The notes below the pieces were generated by a model that ran no database searches, was not told the origin of the DNA, and saw nothing but the letters and a program-made list of their open reading frames with translations. From Ornithinibacter aureus (lineage in GTDB: Bacteria > Actinomycetota > Actinomycetes > Actinomycetales > Dermatophilaceae): 64,000 nucleotides of DNA. Each line of letters opens with the position of its first letter. Within the stretch, counting starts at the first letter, position 1. The stretch is taken from assembly GCF_009858245.1 (NCBI RefSeq), contig NZ_VMSB01000001.1, positions 1,240,001-1,304,000 on the forward strand, in the 5' to 3' direction. The translations under genes were made by a program, and so were the position numbers. Positions 39,592 to 50,278 of the stretch are shown here, in pieces.

Positions 39592-41754
39592 ATGTCGCCC
39601 TGGTCGCACCCCACCACCATCCCGCCCGGCCCCATGACCCGCGACCTCGCCCCTCGGCCCGGCGTGACGCTGGTCGAGGGCGGCGCCGACGTCGCGGTCT
39701 ATGCCGGTCACGCCGACGCCGTCGAGCTGTGCCTGTTCGACGCCGGCGACAAGGTCGGCACCAGCGAGCGCCGCATCCCCCTGCTGGAGCGGGCACACGG
39801 CTGGTGGTTCGCCTTCGTCCCCGGCATCACCGCCGGGCAGCGCTACAACGTTCGGGTGCACGGAGCGTGGAGCCCGGACCAGGGCCTGCGGCACAACCCG
39901 GCCAAGCTGCTCCTCGACCCGTACGCGAAGGCGATCGAGGGAAAGGTCCGCTGGGGTGCGGAGGTCTACGGCCACGTGGTCGACGCCCGCTGGCGCGGCG
40001 ACGGCGAGCTCATCTCCGACCTCGACAGCCGCGGTCACATGCCGCGCGGCGTCGTCGTCGACGACCGCTTCGACTGGGAGGGGGACGTTGCGCCGAACCG
40101 CTCGCGCAGCGAGAGCGTCATCTACGAGGCCCACGTCCGCAACCAGACCGCGCTGCACCCCGGTGTGCCCCCCGAGCTGCGGGGCACGTATGCCGGGCTG
40201 GCCCACCCCGCCTCGGTGTCCCACCTGAAGAGACTCGGCGTGACGGCCGTCGAGCTGTTGCCCGTGCACGCGTTCACCCACGAGCCGCACCTGGTGCGCC
40301 GCGGGCTGACCAACCACTGGGGCTACAACACCCTCGGCTTCTTCGCGCCCCATGGCGCCTACGCGGCGGCGAAGGACCCCCAGGGTGCGGTCGACGAGCT
40401 GAAGGGCATGGTCAAGCTGCTCCACCGTGAGGGCATCGAGGTCATCCTCGACGTCGTCTACAACCACACCGCCGAGCAGGACCGCACGGGGGCCATGCTG
40501 TCGTGGCGGGGGCTGGACCAGCGCGCCTACTACCGCCTCGACGAGCGGGGCCGCGACATCGACGTCACGGGGTGTGGCAACACGCTCGACCTGCGCCACC
40601 CGGTGGTCTGCCGCATGGTGCTGGACTCGCTGCGCTACTGGGTGCAGGAGTACCACGTCGACGGCTTCCGCTTCGACCTCGCCGTGGCGCTCGGTCGCGG
40701 TCGCGGGGACGACTTCGACCCCGACCACCCCTTCCTCGTGGCCCTGCGCACCGACCCCGTGCTCTCGGCCGTCAAGCTCATCGCCGAACCGTGGGACGTC
40801 GGGATGCACGGCTGGCGCACCGGCCAGTTCCCGCCGCCGTTCATGGAGTGGAACGACCGCTACCGGGATGCCGTCCGCCGCTTCTGGGTGGGCGACGTCC
40901 GGTCCCAGCGCCACCACCGTCCCGGGCACGGGCTCCAGGACCTCGCCACGAGGTTGGCGGGTTCACGCGACCTGTTCGGTCACCGCGACCGTGGCCCGAC
41001 GGCATCCATCAACTTCGTCGCCGCCCACGACGGCTTCACCACCGCCGACCTCGTGACGTACGACACCAAGCACAACGAGGCCAACGGCGAGGACAACCGC
41101 GACGGCAGCGACAACAACGGCTCGTGGAACCACGGCACCGAGGGGCCGAGCGACGACCCACAGGTGCTCGCCGCCCGAACCCTCGCGATCCGCAACCTCA
41201 TGGGCACGCTGCTGCTGTCGACCGGCGTCCCCATGATCAACGCGGGTGACGAGCTCGGCCGCTCGCAGGGGGGCAACAACAACCCCTACTGCCAGGACAA
41301 CGGCACCTCGTGGGTCAACTGGGACCTCGAGCCGTGGCAGCAGGACCTCCTCGACACGACCAGCCACCTGATCCGGGTGCGCCAGGCCCTTCCGGTGCTG
41401 CGCCAGCGGGTGTGGGCGCTCGGGCGGCAGGTGCACGACGACGGCACTCGCGACATGGAGTGGTACGCCGCTGACGGCACCCCGATGGGCGACCGGTGGA
41501 CCCAGGGCAGCCGCCTGGTGCAGCTGTACGTCGCAGGTGCCTGGATGGGCTGGGACTCTGCGCTGCTCGTCGTCAACGGCGGTGTCGAGGACGTCGAGGT
41601 GACACTGCCCGAGGCGCCCGGGGTCACGACCTACCGCCTGCTGTGGGACAGCACGTGGTCGCGACCGCGCGACGGCGGCGACCCCGTGGTTCCCAGGCCG
41701 GTCACGGTCGGCGCCACGAGCCTTCGCGTGTACGCGGCATCCGACGTCAGTTGA
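39592..41754 (+). CDS. glgX: Glycogen debranching enzyme (GlgX/TreX type)
   Basis: 720 residues, GH13 subfamily 11 size. An N-terminal beta-sandwich (VYAGHADAVELCLFDAGDK) precedes the barrel. Conserved regions: DVVYNHTAEQ, the nucleophile in VDGFRFDLAVAL (about D362), the acid/base in KLIAEPWDVG (about E399) and FVAAHDGFTTADLV. GNNNPYCQDN is typical of isoamylase-type debranchers. It hydrolyses alpha-1,6 branches of phosphorylase-limit glycogen. TAGGCT lies 7 nt before the ATG, so a leaderless start is likely. First gene of the glycogen block. Confidence 0.96.
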   Translation: MSPWSHPTTIPPGPMTRDLAPRPGVTLVEGGADVAVYAGHADAVELCLFDAGDKVGTSERRIPLLERAHGWWFAFVPGITAGQRYNVRVHGAWSPDQGLRHNPAKLLLDPYAKAIEGKVRWGAEVYGHVVDARWRGDGELISDLDSRGHMPRGVVVDDRFDWEGDVAPNRSRSESVIYEAHVRNQTALHPGVPPELRGTYAGLAHPASVSHLKRLGVTAVELLPVHAFTHEPHLVRRGLTNHWGYNTLGFFAPHGAYAAAKDPQGAVDELKGMVKLLHREGIEVILDVVYNHTAEQDRTGAMLSWRGLDQRAYYRLDERGRDIDVTGCGNTLDLRHPVVCRMVLDSLRYWVQEYHVDGFRFDLAVALGRGRGDDFDPDHPFLVALRTDPVLSAVKLIAEPWDVGMHGWRTGQFPPPFMEWNDRYRDAVRRFWVGDVRSQRHHRPGHGLQDLATRLAGSRDLFGHRDRGPTASINFVAAHDGFTTADLVTYDTKHNEANGEDNRDGSDNNGSWNHGTEGPSDDPQVLAARTLAIRNLMGTLLLSTGVPMINAGDELGRSQGGNNNPYCQDNGTSWVNWDLEPWQQDLLDTTSHLIRVRQALPVLRQRVWALGRQVHDDGTRDMEWYAADGTPMGDRWTQGSRLVQLYVAGAWMGWDSALLVVNGGVEDVEVTLPEAPGVTTYRLLWDSTWSRPRDGGDPVVPRPVTVGATSLRVYAASDVS

Positions 41755-41904
41755 GGCTGGCATCCGACGTGTGCTGACGCCCTCGGCTTAGGCTGGGGGC
41801 AAGCAGGCGCCCGCCGTGACGACAGCGAGAGTTGCGACCGTCGCGAGGGGCTGCCGCGGGATGGTGCCCCCGCAACCGTCGGCACCAGTTGGGAGCATCA
41901 CCGC

Positions 41905-42794
41905 ATGACCGCAACCGTCTCCGCACCCACCGGTTTCGAGCCCCTCGACCCGGCGATCCGCGAGCAGTACGACCGCGACGGGTTCGTCGTCATCCCGAAC
42001 GCGCTCCCCGAGGAGGACCGCGCCTACTTCGAGGATGCCGTCGACCGCATCTACGGCGAGGAGGAGGCCGCGGGCGAGCTGCGCCCCGACCGCTCCATCC
42101 ACGTCATGGGGTGGATGCACAAGGACCCGCGCTTCGTCGAGCTGCTGACCTGGCCGCAGACCTTCCCGTACATCTGGGGGACGATGGGCTGGAACATCTA
42201 CACCCACCACAACCACATCGACGTCAACCCCCGAAGGACGAGCCGCCCTTCTGGAACTGGCACCAGGACGGCTACCGGCAGAACTCCGACATCGACATGG
42301 ACGTGCGTCCGATGTTCATGACGAAGATCTGCTACGCCCTGACCGACCTGTCCGAGCCGGGCTACGGCAACACCAAGGTCATCCCCGGCAGCCACAAGAA
42401 CAACACGCTCGCCGGGCGCCCCGAGAAGGAGGGCGACCCGATCATCGAGCCCGAGGGCGCAGTCGAGGTGCTGCTCAACCCCGGTGACGCGTTCATCTTC
42501 GACCGCCGCCTGTGGCACAGCCGCTCGATGAACAAGAGCGAGCGCATCCGCAAGCTGATGTTCATCGGCTACACCTACCGCTGGATCCGCCCGCTCGACG
42601 AGGCCGTGGCCGACCAGTCGTCCGAGTGGTTCAAGGGTCTGTCGCCGCTGCACCAGCAGCTGCTCGGCTACGGCCCCGACCACGCGTCGTTCTGGGGCAT
42701 CAAGCAGAGCGGCTGGATCGACGACGAGATCCCGCTGCGCGCCGAGCTGAAGTCGCGGGGCCTGCTCGACCGCACCATCCCATTCCTGCGCTGA
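41905..42794 (+). pseudogene. Phytanoyl-CoA dioxygenase (PhyH) family protein with a one-base frameshift
   Basis: From ATG 41905 the frame reads YDRDGFVVIPNALPEEDRAY to WNIYTHHNHIDVNP, typical of PhyH. The protein then continues in the next frame as PPFWNWHQDGYRQ to the stop at 42794. The frames meet at a run of five C (42228-42232); one more C would give a continuous product of about 296 residues. The iron ligands are HQD (His-x-Asp) and the distal His in RRLWHSRSMN. These Fe(II)/2-oxoglutarate enzymes hydroxylate small metabolites. Its place inside a glycogen cluster is odd. Sequencing error or recent inactivation. Confidence 0.8.
42228..42232 (+). other. frameshift site in PhyH gene (C5 run)
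   Basis: Five C between AA and GAAGG; a six-C run would restore the reading HIDVNPPKDEPPFWN. The lesion is the opposite sign to that in the ABC ATPase at 1637. Confidence 0.75.
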
Positions 42795-42810
42795 GGCACC
42801 TTCCGGCCCC

Positions 42811-42874
42811 GGTCGAGAGTAGGCGAATCGCCGTCATCCCCCTGGGGGTGGCGGCGATTCGTCTACTCTCGACC
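42811..42874. repeat. Family B hairpin element, copy 1 (likely bidirectional terminator)
   Basis: The left arm, beginning GGTCGAGAGTAG at 42811, pairs over about 23 bp with the right arm ending CTACTCTCGACC at 42874. It continues into CCGtCA/GGTGGCGG-type pairs with a few mismatches or G-U pairs. It lies between the convergent PhyH and membrane-protein genes. A closely similar copy is at 45515. Confidence 0.85.
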
Positions 42875-42889
42875 GGTTCCGGGAAGGGG

Positions 42890-43423
42890 TCAGGCCGGGT
42901 CCGGTGGTGCGAGGTCGAGCCATCCGGCCCGGTTGACGCGGTGCATCAGCACGACCGTGACGATGCCGACGGCGACGAGCCCGAGGTACCCGAGCGCGTA
43001 CAGCGCACCGAGCGACGTCGCGAGCCCGACGAGACCGATGAGCCGGATCAGGCCCGCGGCGGGCGCCCCGATCCGGATGCCGCGTGCCCACCGTCGCGCG
43101 TCCTGGTCGCCGTCGGGGGCGAGGTCGCTGATGGCGGTGGCGAGCTGGTGCAGGATCAGCACCGTCAGCAGGATCTCGATGAAGACGGCGCCCCAGATGA
43201 TGCCGTCCTGGCCGACGAACAGCGGTGTCCCCGTGACGAGGGCAACCGGCACACCGGCCGCCGCCGCGGCCCGCGCCCTGACGAAGGCCATGTGGGTCGC
43301 GCCGCCGAGACCGACGACGAGCCACAGGTACCCGACGATGTCGGGCAGGACGTCCCAGCCGAAAAGCGGGAGGTCAAGGACGACGACCAGCAGACCCCAG
43401 GCAGCCCACACGAAACGACTCAT
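42890..43423 (-). CDS. Four-to-five-helix membrane protein of unknown function
   Basis: 177 residues from ATG 43423; TAGGGT lies 7 nt upstream, a leaderless pattern, and the gene is 34 bp from the divergent glgE start. Hydrophobic segments: FVWAAWGLLVVVLDLPLFGW, VGYLWLVVGLGGATHMAFV, IIWGAVFIEILLTVLILHQL, AAGLIRLIGLVGLATSLGAL and YLGLVAVGIVTVVLMH. I do not recognise a family. The helix order and the absence of charged pockets suggest a small integral membrane protein. Confidence 0.75.
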   Translation of the reverse strand: MSRFVWAAWGLLVVVLDLPLFGWDVLPDIVGYLWLVVGLGGATHMAFVRARAAAAAGVPVALVTGTPLFVGQDGIIWGAVFIEILLTVLILHQLATAISDLAPDGDQDARRWARGIRIGAPAAGLIRLIGLVGLATSLGALYALGYLGLVAVGIVTVVLMHRVNRAGWLDLAPPDPA

Positions 43424-43457
43424 GCGCTCAACCCTATGGGGCCGGTAGGTTGCTGAC

Positions 43458-45482
43458 GTGACCGCTCCCCCGCGCACCAGCGCCCCCCAGCACCCGATCG
43501 GCCGAATCCCCGTCCTCGACGTCGCCCCGTGCGTCGACCACGGCGCCCGCCCCGCGAAGTCGGTGGTCGGCGAGGAGTTCACCGTCACCGCGACCGTCCT
43601 TCGTGAGGGCCACGACGCGGTCAACGCCTCGCTGGTGCTGACCGACCCCGACGGCGTGGAGCACGTCCAGCCGATGGAGTGCACCAACCCCGGCCTGAAC
43701 GCGTGGTCGGCGGTCGTCGCCGCTGACCGCACCGGGTGGTGGTCCTACCGGGTCGAGGGCTGGTCCGACCCGTACGGCACCTGGGTGCACGACGCGACGA
43801 TCAAGGTGCAGGCCGACGTCGACACCGAGCTGATGCTCGAGGAGGGCGCCCGGGTGCTCGAGCGCGCCCGCACGGAGGTCAAGCGCGACAAGGCCGCCAA
43901 GGCCGCGCTCGCCGACGGCATCCGAGGTCTACGGGACACTACGGCATCCGCCGCCGTGCGCCTGCGTGCGGGCACCGGACCGGCGGTTGCCGACGTCCTG
44001 GCCGCGAGCCCGCTGCGCGACTTCGTCAGCCCGTCGGCCGACCTGCCGCTGCTCGTGGAGCGCCAACTGGCGCTGTCCGGGGCCTGGTACGAGTTCTTCC
44101 CGCGCAGCGAGGGTGCGACGTACGACGAGAAGGAGCACCGCTGGACCACCGGCACGTTGCGCACCGCGGCCGAGCGGCTGCCCGCCGTCGCCGCGATGGG
44201 CTTCGACGTCATCTACCTCACCCCGATCCACCCGATCGGCCAGGCGGCGAAGAAGGGCCCGAACAACACTCTCGACGCCCGCCCGGAGGACCCGGGGGTG
44301 CCGTATGCCATCGGTTCGAAGGACGGCGGCCACGACGCGATCCACCCCGACCTCGGCACCTTCGCCGACTTCGACGCCTTCGTCGCCCGCGCCGAGGGGC
44401 TCGGGCTCGAGGTCGCGATGGACCTCGCACTGCAGTGCTCCCCCGACCACCCGTGGGTGACCGAACACCCGCAGTGGTTCACCACCCGGGCCGACGGCAC
44501 CATCGCGTTCGCCGAGAACCCGCCGAAGAAGTACCAGGACATCTACCCGGTCAACTTCGACAACGATCCCGCCGGCATCTACGCCGAGGTGCGCCGGGTC
44601 GTCCAGGTGTGGATCGACCACGGGGTGAAGATCTTCCGCGTCGACAACCCGCACACCAAGCCGGTGGAGTTCTGGCAGTGGATCATCGCCGACGTCGCGA
44701 AGGACCACCCGGAGGTCATCTGGCTCGCCGAGGCCTTCACCAAGCCGGCGATGATGCACACCCTGGGCAAGATCGGCTTCCAGCAGAGCTACACCTACTA
44801 CGCGTGGCGCAACACCCCGTGGGAGCTTCGTGAGTACGTCACCGAGCTCGCCGGTGACGCCGCCGCGTACATGCGGCCCTCGTTCTGGCCCACCACGCAC
44901 GACATCCTCACGCCCTACATGCAGTTCGGTGGCCGCGCGGCGTGGGTGGTGCGGGCGGTGCTCGCGGCGACGCTCGTGCCGACCTACGGCATCTACGCCG
45001 GCTACGAGCTCATGGAGCACGTCGCCCGCCCCGGCGCCGAGGAGCAGATCGACAACGAGAAGTACGAGTACAAGGACCGCCGCTGGGCCGACTACGAGGT
45101 GGGTGGCCCCAAGGAGGGTCAGTCGCTGGCCGGGCTGCTCACCCAGATCAACACCATCCGGGCCAACCACGGCGCCCTGCACTGGCTGCGCAACATCACC
45201 TTCCACAGCGCCGACGACGAGAACGTCCTGGTGTTCAGCAAGCGGCGGGTCTACGCCGACGGCGGCGAGGACGTCATCCTCGTGGCCGCCAACCTCGACC
45301 CGCACTCCACGCGCGGCACCCACGCCCACCTGGACCTGCCGGCGCTGGGCCTGTCGTGGGGGGACGAGTTCGTCGCCCACGACCTGCTGACCGACGAGCA
45401 GTTCACCTGGGGTGAGCACCCCTTCGTGCGCCTGGGCCCGGAGACCACGCCGGTGCACGTCATCCACGTCCGCCGCAGTTGA
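43458..45482 (+). CDS. glgE: Alpha-1,4-glucan:maltose-1-phosphate maltosyltransferase
   Basis: 674 residues from GTG 43458 (TAGGTT 6 nt upstream). N-terminal domains precede a GH13 subfamily 3 barrel. Diagnostic segments: YLTPIHPIGQAAKKGPNN, the nucleophile in KIFRVDNPHTKPVEFW (about D396), the acid/base in VIWLAEAFTKPAMM (about E425) and FWPTTHDILTPYMQFGG. These positions agree with Streptomyces GlgE (D394, E423). It transfers maltosyl units from maltose-1-phosphate to growing alpha-glucan. It works with TreS and Mak encoded at 48.5-51.7 kb. Confidence 0.97.
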   Translation: MTAPPRTSAPQHPIGRIPVLDVAPCVDHGARPAKSVVGEEFTVTATVLREGHDAVNASLVLTDPDGVEHVQPMECTNPGLNAWSAVVAADRTGWWSYRVEGWSDPYGTWVHDATIKVQADVDTELMLEEGARVLERARTEVKRDKAAKAALADGIRGLRDTTASAAVRLRAGTGPAVADVLAASPLRDFVSPSADLPLLVERQLALSGAWYEFFPRSEGATYDEKEHRWTTGTLRTAAERLPAVAAMGFDVIYLTPIHPIGQAAKKGPNNTLDARPEDPGVPYAIGSKDGGHDAIHPDLGTFADFDAFVARAEGLGLEVAMDLALQCSPDHPWVTEHPQWFTTRADGTIAFAENPPKKYQDIYPVNFDNDPAGIYAEVRRVVQVWIDHGVKIFRVDNPHTKPVEFWQWIIADVAKDHPEVIWLAEAFTKPAMMHTLGKIGFQQSYTYYAWRNTPWELREYVTELAGDAAAYMRPSFWPTTHDILTPYMQFGGRAAWVVRAVLAATLVPTYGIYAGYELMEHVARPGAEEQIDNEKYEYKDRRWADYEVGGPKEGQSLAGLLTQINTIRANHGALHWLRNITFHSADDENVLVFSKRRVYADGGEDVILVAANLDPHSTRGTHAHLDLPALGLSWGDEFVAHDLLTDEQFTWGEHPFVRLGPETTPVHVIHVRRS

Positions 45483-45514
45483 GCCCCGCTCGGCTCCTGT
45501 CCTCCGCGGGGCAG

Positions 45515-45580
45515 CAGTCGAGAGTAAGCGAATCGCCGCCACCCGTCCTCGGGTGGCGGCGATTCGCTTACTCTCGACTG
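45515..45580. repeat. Family B hairpin element, copy 2 (likely bidirectional terminator)
   Basis: CAGTCGAGAGTAAGCGAATC and the following GCCGCCACCC pair perfectly (30 bp) with the right arm ending CTTACTCTCGACTG at 45580, around a GTCCTC loop. Relative to copy 1 at 42811, position changes in one arm are matched in the other. It lies between the convergent glgE and glgP genes. Confidence 0.9.
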
Positions 45581-45624
45581 GCTGGAGGGACCGAAACTGG
45601 CGCCTGCCAGCCGTGGCCCCAGCG

Positions 45625-48297
45625 TCAGGCGTTGGTCTTGATGTGCCAGATGCGGTCGATGTAGTCGCGCATCGAGCGGTCCGAGGAGAAGAAGCCGGTC
45701 CGGGCCACGTTGAGGATGGCCTTGCGCGACCACTCCTCCTGGTCTGCGTAGGCCGCCTCGACGCGGTCCTGCGCCTCGAGGTAGGACGCGTAGTCCGCCA
45801 GGGCCAGGAAGCGGTCGTTGGAGAGCAGGTCGCCGACGAACGCGCTCACGGCATCCCGGTTCCCGTCGGTGAAGTGACCGCTCGCGATGAGGTCGATCGC
45901 GCGCTTGAGGTTCGCGTCGGACTCGTAGTAGTCGCCGGGGCGGTAACCGCGCGCCTGCAGTTCGGCGACCGCCGGCTCGTCCATGCCGAACAGGAAGAAG
46001 TTCTCGTCGCCGACGAGCTCGCGGATCTCGACGTTGGCGCCGTCGTCGGTGCCGATCGTCAGGGCACCGTTGAGCGCGAACTTCATGTTGCCCGTACCCG
46101 AGGCCTCCTTGCCGGCGAGCGAGATCTGCTCGGACAGGTCAGCCGCGGGGATGAGCTTCTCGGCGAGGGTGACGTTGTAGTTCGGCGGGAACGCGACGAA
46201 CAGGCGCCCCTGAACGCGCGGGTCGGCGTTGACGGTCTTGGCGATGGAGTTGATCAGGAAGATCGTCTCCTTGGCCATGTGGTAGCCCGGGGCCGCCTTG
46301 GCGCCGAACACCACCGTGCGCGGCGTGACGCTCGCCGGGTCGACCTCGCCGGAGATGAGACGGTCGTAGAGCGTCACGATGTGCAGCATCTTCAGCGACT
46401 GGCGCTTGTACTCGTGCAGGCGCTTGACCATGACGTCGAGCATGTGACCCTGCGGGAGCTGGATGCCGTCGCGCTTGGCGAGGACGTCGGTGATCCGTTC
46501 CTTGTTCGCGGCCTTGACGGCACGGAACTTCTCGCGGAACTCCGGGTCGTCGCTGTAGGCCTGAAGCTCGGCCAGCCGGTCGAGGTCGGAGACCCATCCC
46601 TTGCCGATGGTCTCTGTGATGAGCCCGGTGAGGGCCGGGTTGCTCTGGCGGATGAACCGGCGCGGGGTGACCCCGTTCGTGACGTTGGTGAAGCGGTCGG
46701 GCCACAGCTCCGAGAAGTCGTTGAGGACCTTGTCCTTGAGCAGCTGCGAGTGCAGCGCCGCGACGCCGTTGACCTTGACCGAGCCGACCGTGGCCAGGTG
46801 GGCCATGCGCACCGAGCGCTCGGGGTGGTCGGCGATGATCGACATGCGCCGCACCCGAAGCTCGTCACCCGGGTAGGCCTCGCGCAGGTCGTCGAGGAAC
46901 TCCTCGTTGATGCGGTAGATGATCTCCATGTGCCGCGGGAGCAGCCGCTCCATGAGGCTGACCGGCCACACCTCGAGGGCCTCGGGCAGCAGGGTGTGGC
47001 AGGTGTAGGCGAAGCACTGCTTCGTGATGCCCCAGGCCTGGTCCCACTCGAGGTCGTGCTCGTCGACGAGGATGCGCATCAGCTCGGGGATGGCGATGAC
47101 CGGGTGGGTGTCGTTGAGCTGGAAGATGATCCGTTCGGGCAGCTCGCGCACGTCGAAGCCCTTGGGCATCGTGTGGGTGAGGAAGTCCTTGATCGAGCAG
47201 GCCACGAAGAAGTACTGCTGCTGAAGGCGCAGCTCCTTGCCCTGCGGTGTGGAGTCCTCGGGGTAGAGCACCTTGGAGATGTTCTCGGCGAAGGTCTGCG
47301 CACGCACGGCCTCGGCGTAGTCGCCGGCGTTGAAGATGTGCAGGTCGAAGGCATTGGTCGCCCGCGCACGCCAGAGGCGCAGTGTGTTGACGACGCCGTT
47401 GTGGTAGCCGGGGACCATGTAGTTGTATCGCAGCCCGATGACGCCCCAGCCCGGCACCCAGCGGCTGCGCTCACGGCCGTCCTCGCCGACGTACCGCTCG
47501 GTGTGCCCGCCGAAGTTCACCGGGACCTCGAGCTCGGGGTGCGGCACGCCCCACGGGTCGCCGCTGCTCAGCCAGGCGTCGGGCTGCTCGACCTGACGCC
47601 CGTCGACGAACGTCTGGCGGAAGATGCCGAACTCGTACCGAATGCCGTAGGCGATGCTCGGTGCCCCGAGCGTCGCCAGCGAGTCGATGAAGCAGGCCGC
47701 GAGGCGGCCCAGGCCGCCGTTGCCCAGACCCGGCTCGACCTCCTGCGCGCGCAGGTCCTCGATGTCGATGCCGCACGCCTTCATGGCGTCGGTCGCGACC
47801 TCGCGCAGCTCGGTCGCGGAGAGCGCGTTGTCGAGCTGGCGGCCGAGCAGGTACTCGGCCGAGAGGTAACCGACCATCTTCTGCGGCTGCGACGCGCGCC
47901 GCTTGCGCGCGGTCTCGAGCCAGCGGGCCATGAGGTAGGAGCGCACGGTGCGCGCGAGCGCGAGGTACTGGTCGGTCTGCGACGACGTCGCGAGCGGCAC
48001 CCCCTGACCGAAGTTCAGCTCGTGCAGGAACGCCTTGACGAAGCCCTCGACGGTGTGCGGCGGGGAGATGACCGGGCCGCGGGCCAGCGGGCTCGTCGGC
48101 TCGGAGGTGGGGCCGGTCTCGTGCCGGTAGGCGTCGCCGCCGGCCGGGGCCACGGTGGCGGCCTCGTCCGTCGTCGCGGACGCCTCGTCGGCGGCGGGCT
48201 CGACAGGGGCGAGCGGGGCGAGCGGGGCGTTCAGTGCGTCGGTCACAGCGGGATCCTCGGGTGCGAAGCTGAGAGCAGCGGGCTGGGTGGGTGGCAC
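45625..48297 (-). CDS. glgP: Glycogen/maltodextrin phosphorylase
   Basis: 890 residues from GTG 48297; GTG 48246 with GAGGATC upstream is an equally good start (873 residues). The family core begins near residue 85. Diagnostic segments: [51 protein letters not shown] and the PLP site [25 protein letters not shown]. It releases glucose-1-phosphate from glycogen outer chains. The first 70-85 residues are Ala/Pro/Glu-rich low complexity, longer than in E. coli. Divergent from treS across 250 bp. Confidence 0.96.
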   Translation of the reverse strand: MPPTQPAALSFAPEDPAVTDALNAPLAPLAPVEPAADEASATTDEAATVAPAGGDAYRHETGPTSEPTSPLARGPVISPPHTVEGFVKAFLHELNFGQGVPLATSSQTDQYLALARTVRSYLMARWLETARKRRASQPQKMVGYLSAEYLLGRQLDNALSATELREVATDAMKACGIDIEDLRAQEVEPGLGNGGLGRLAACFIDSLATLGAPSIAYGIRYEFGIFRQTFVDGRQVEQPDAWLSSGDPWGVPHPELEVPVNFGGHTERYVGEDGRERSRWVPGWGVIGLRYNYMVPGYHNGVVNTLRLWRARATNAFDLHIFNAGDYAEAVRAQTFAENISKVLYPEDSTPQGKELRLQQQYFFVACSIKDFLTHTMPKGFDVRELPERIIFQLNDTHPVIAIPELMRILVDEHDLEWDQAWGITKQCFAYTCHTLLPEALEVWPVSLMERLLPRHMEIIYRINEEFLDDLREAYPGDELRVRRMSIIADHPERSVRMAHLATVGSVKVNGVAALHSQLLKDKVLNDFSELWPDRFTNVTNGVTPRRFIRQSNPALTGLITETIGKGWVSDLDRLAELQAYSDDPEFREKFRAVKAANKERITDVLAKRDGIQLPQGHMLDVMVKRLHEYKRQSLKMLHIVTLYDRLISGEVDPASVTPRTVVFGAKAAPGYHMAKETIFLINSIAKTVNADPRVQGRLFVAFPPNYNVTLAEKLIPAADLSEQISLAGKEASGTGNMKFALNGALTIGTDDGANVEIRELVGDENFFLFGMDEPAVAELQARGYRPGDYYESDANLKRAIDLIASGHFTDGNRDAVSAFVGDLLSNDRFLALADYASYLEAQDRVEAAYADQEEWSRKAILNVARTGFFSSDRSMRDYIDRIWHIKTNA

Positions 48298-48547
48298 GGA
48301 CCTCGACGTTGAGCGGAGCCAGCACGAGAGCAGGAAACGGTGTCGTCAGCCTGCTGCCGCGCCGACCCACGGTACCGGGATCGAAGCGTTTTCGCAGACC
48401 TGTTCACGGGGAAGGCGCCAGCACCCCGCGACGTGGAACACTCGGGTCGGACACCCACGCGATCGACCGACCCGGCGATCGACCGATCGGCCGCTCGCGT
48501 GGACGCCCACTACCCGCGCCACCGTCGCTGACCTCGCAGGAGATTCG
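48298..48547. other. divergent glgP-treS control region (no gene)
   Basis: About 250 bp without a gene. It contains a LacI-type operator-like site at 48381-48394, a direct repeat GATCGACCGA at 48461-48470 and 48477-48486, and the treS ribosome-binding site AGGAG at 48538-48542. Confidence 0.6.
48381..48394. promoter_or_regulatory. LacI/MalR-type operator-like site
   Basis: TCGAAGCGTTTTCG (minus strand CGAAAACGCTTCGA) is an imperfect palindrome with the central CG and AA-CG-TT spacing of LacI-family operators (TGNAANCGNTTNCA). Its position between glgP and treS would suit a sugar-responsive repressor of glycogen breakdown and synthesis. No such regulator is encoded in the window. Confidence 0.45.

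Positions 48548-50270
<1,723 letters not shown>

Positions 50271-50278
<8 letters not shown>

Noticed and set aside
41755-41904. Riboswitch upstream of the PhyH gene
   Set aside because: The 150 bp has a few GC-rich stems (for example GGTGCC/GGCACC) but no conserved core of the cobalamin, SAM, TPP or glycine classes that I can recognise.
45625-48297. glgP as a starch/glycogen synthase
   Set aside because: The PLP-site segment [25 protein letters not shown] and the length of about 870-890 are those of phosphorylase.
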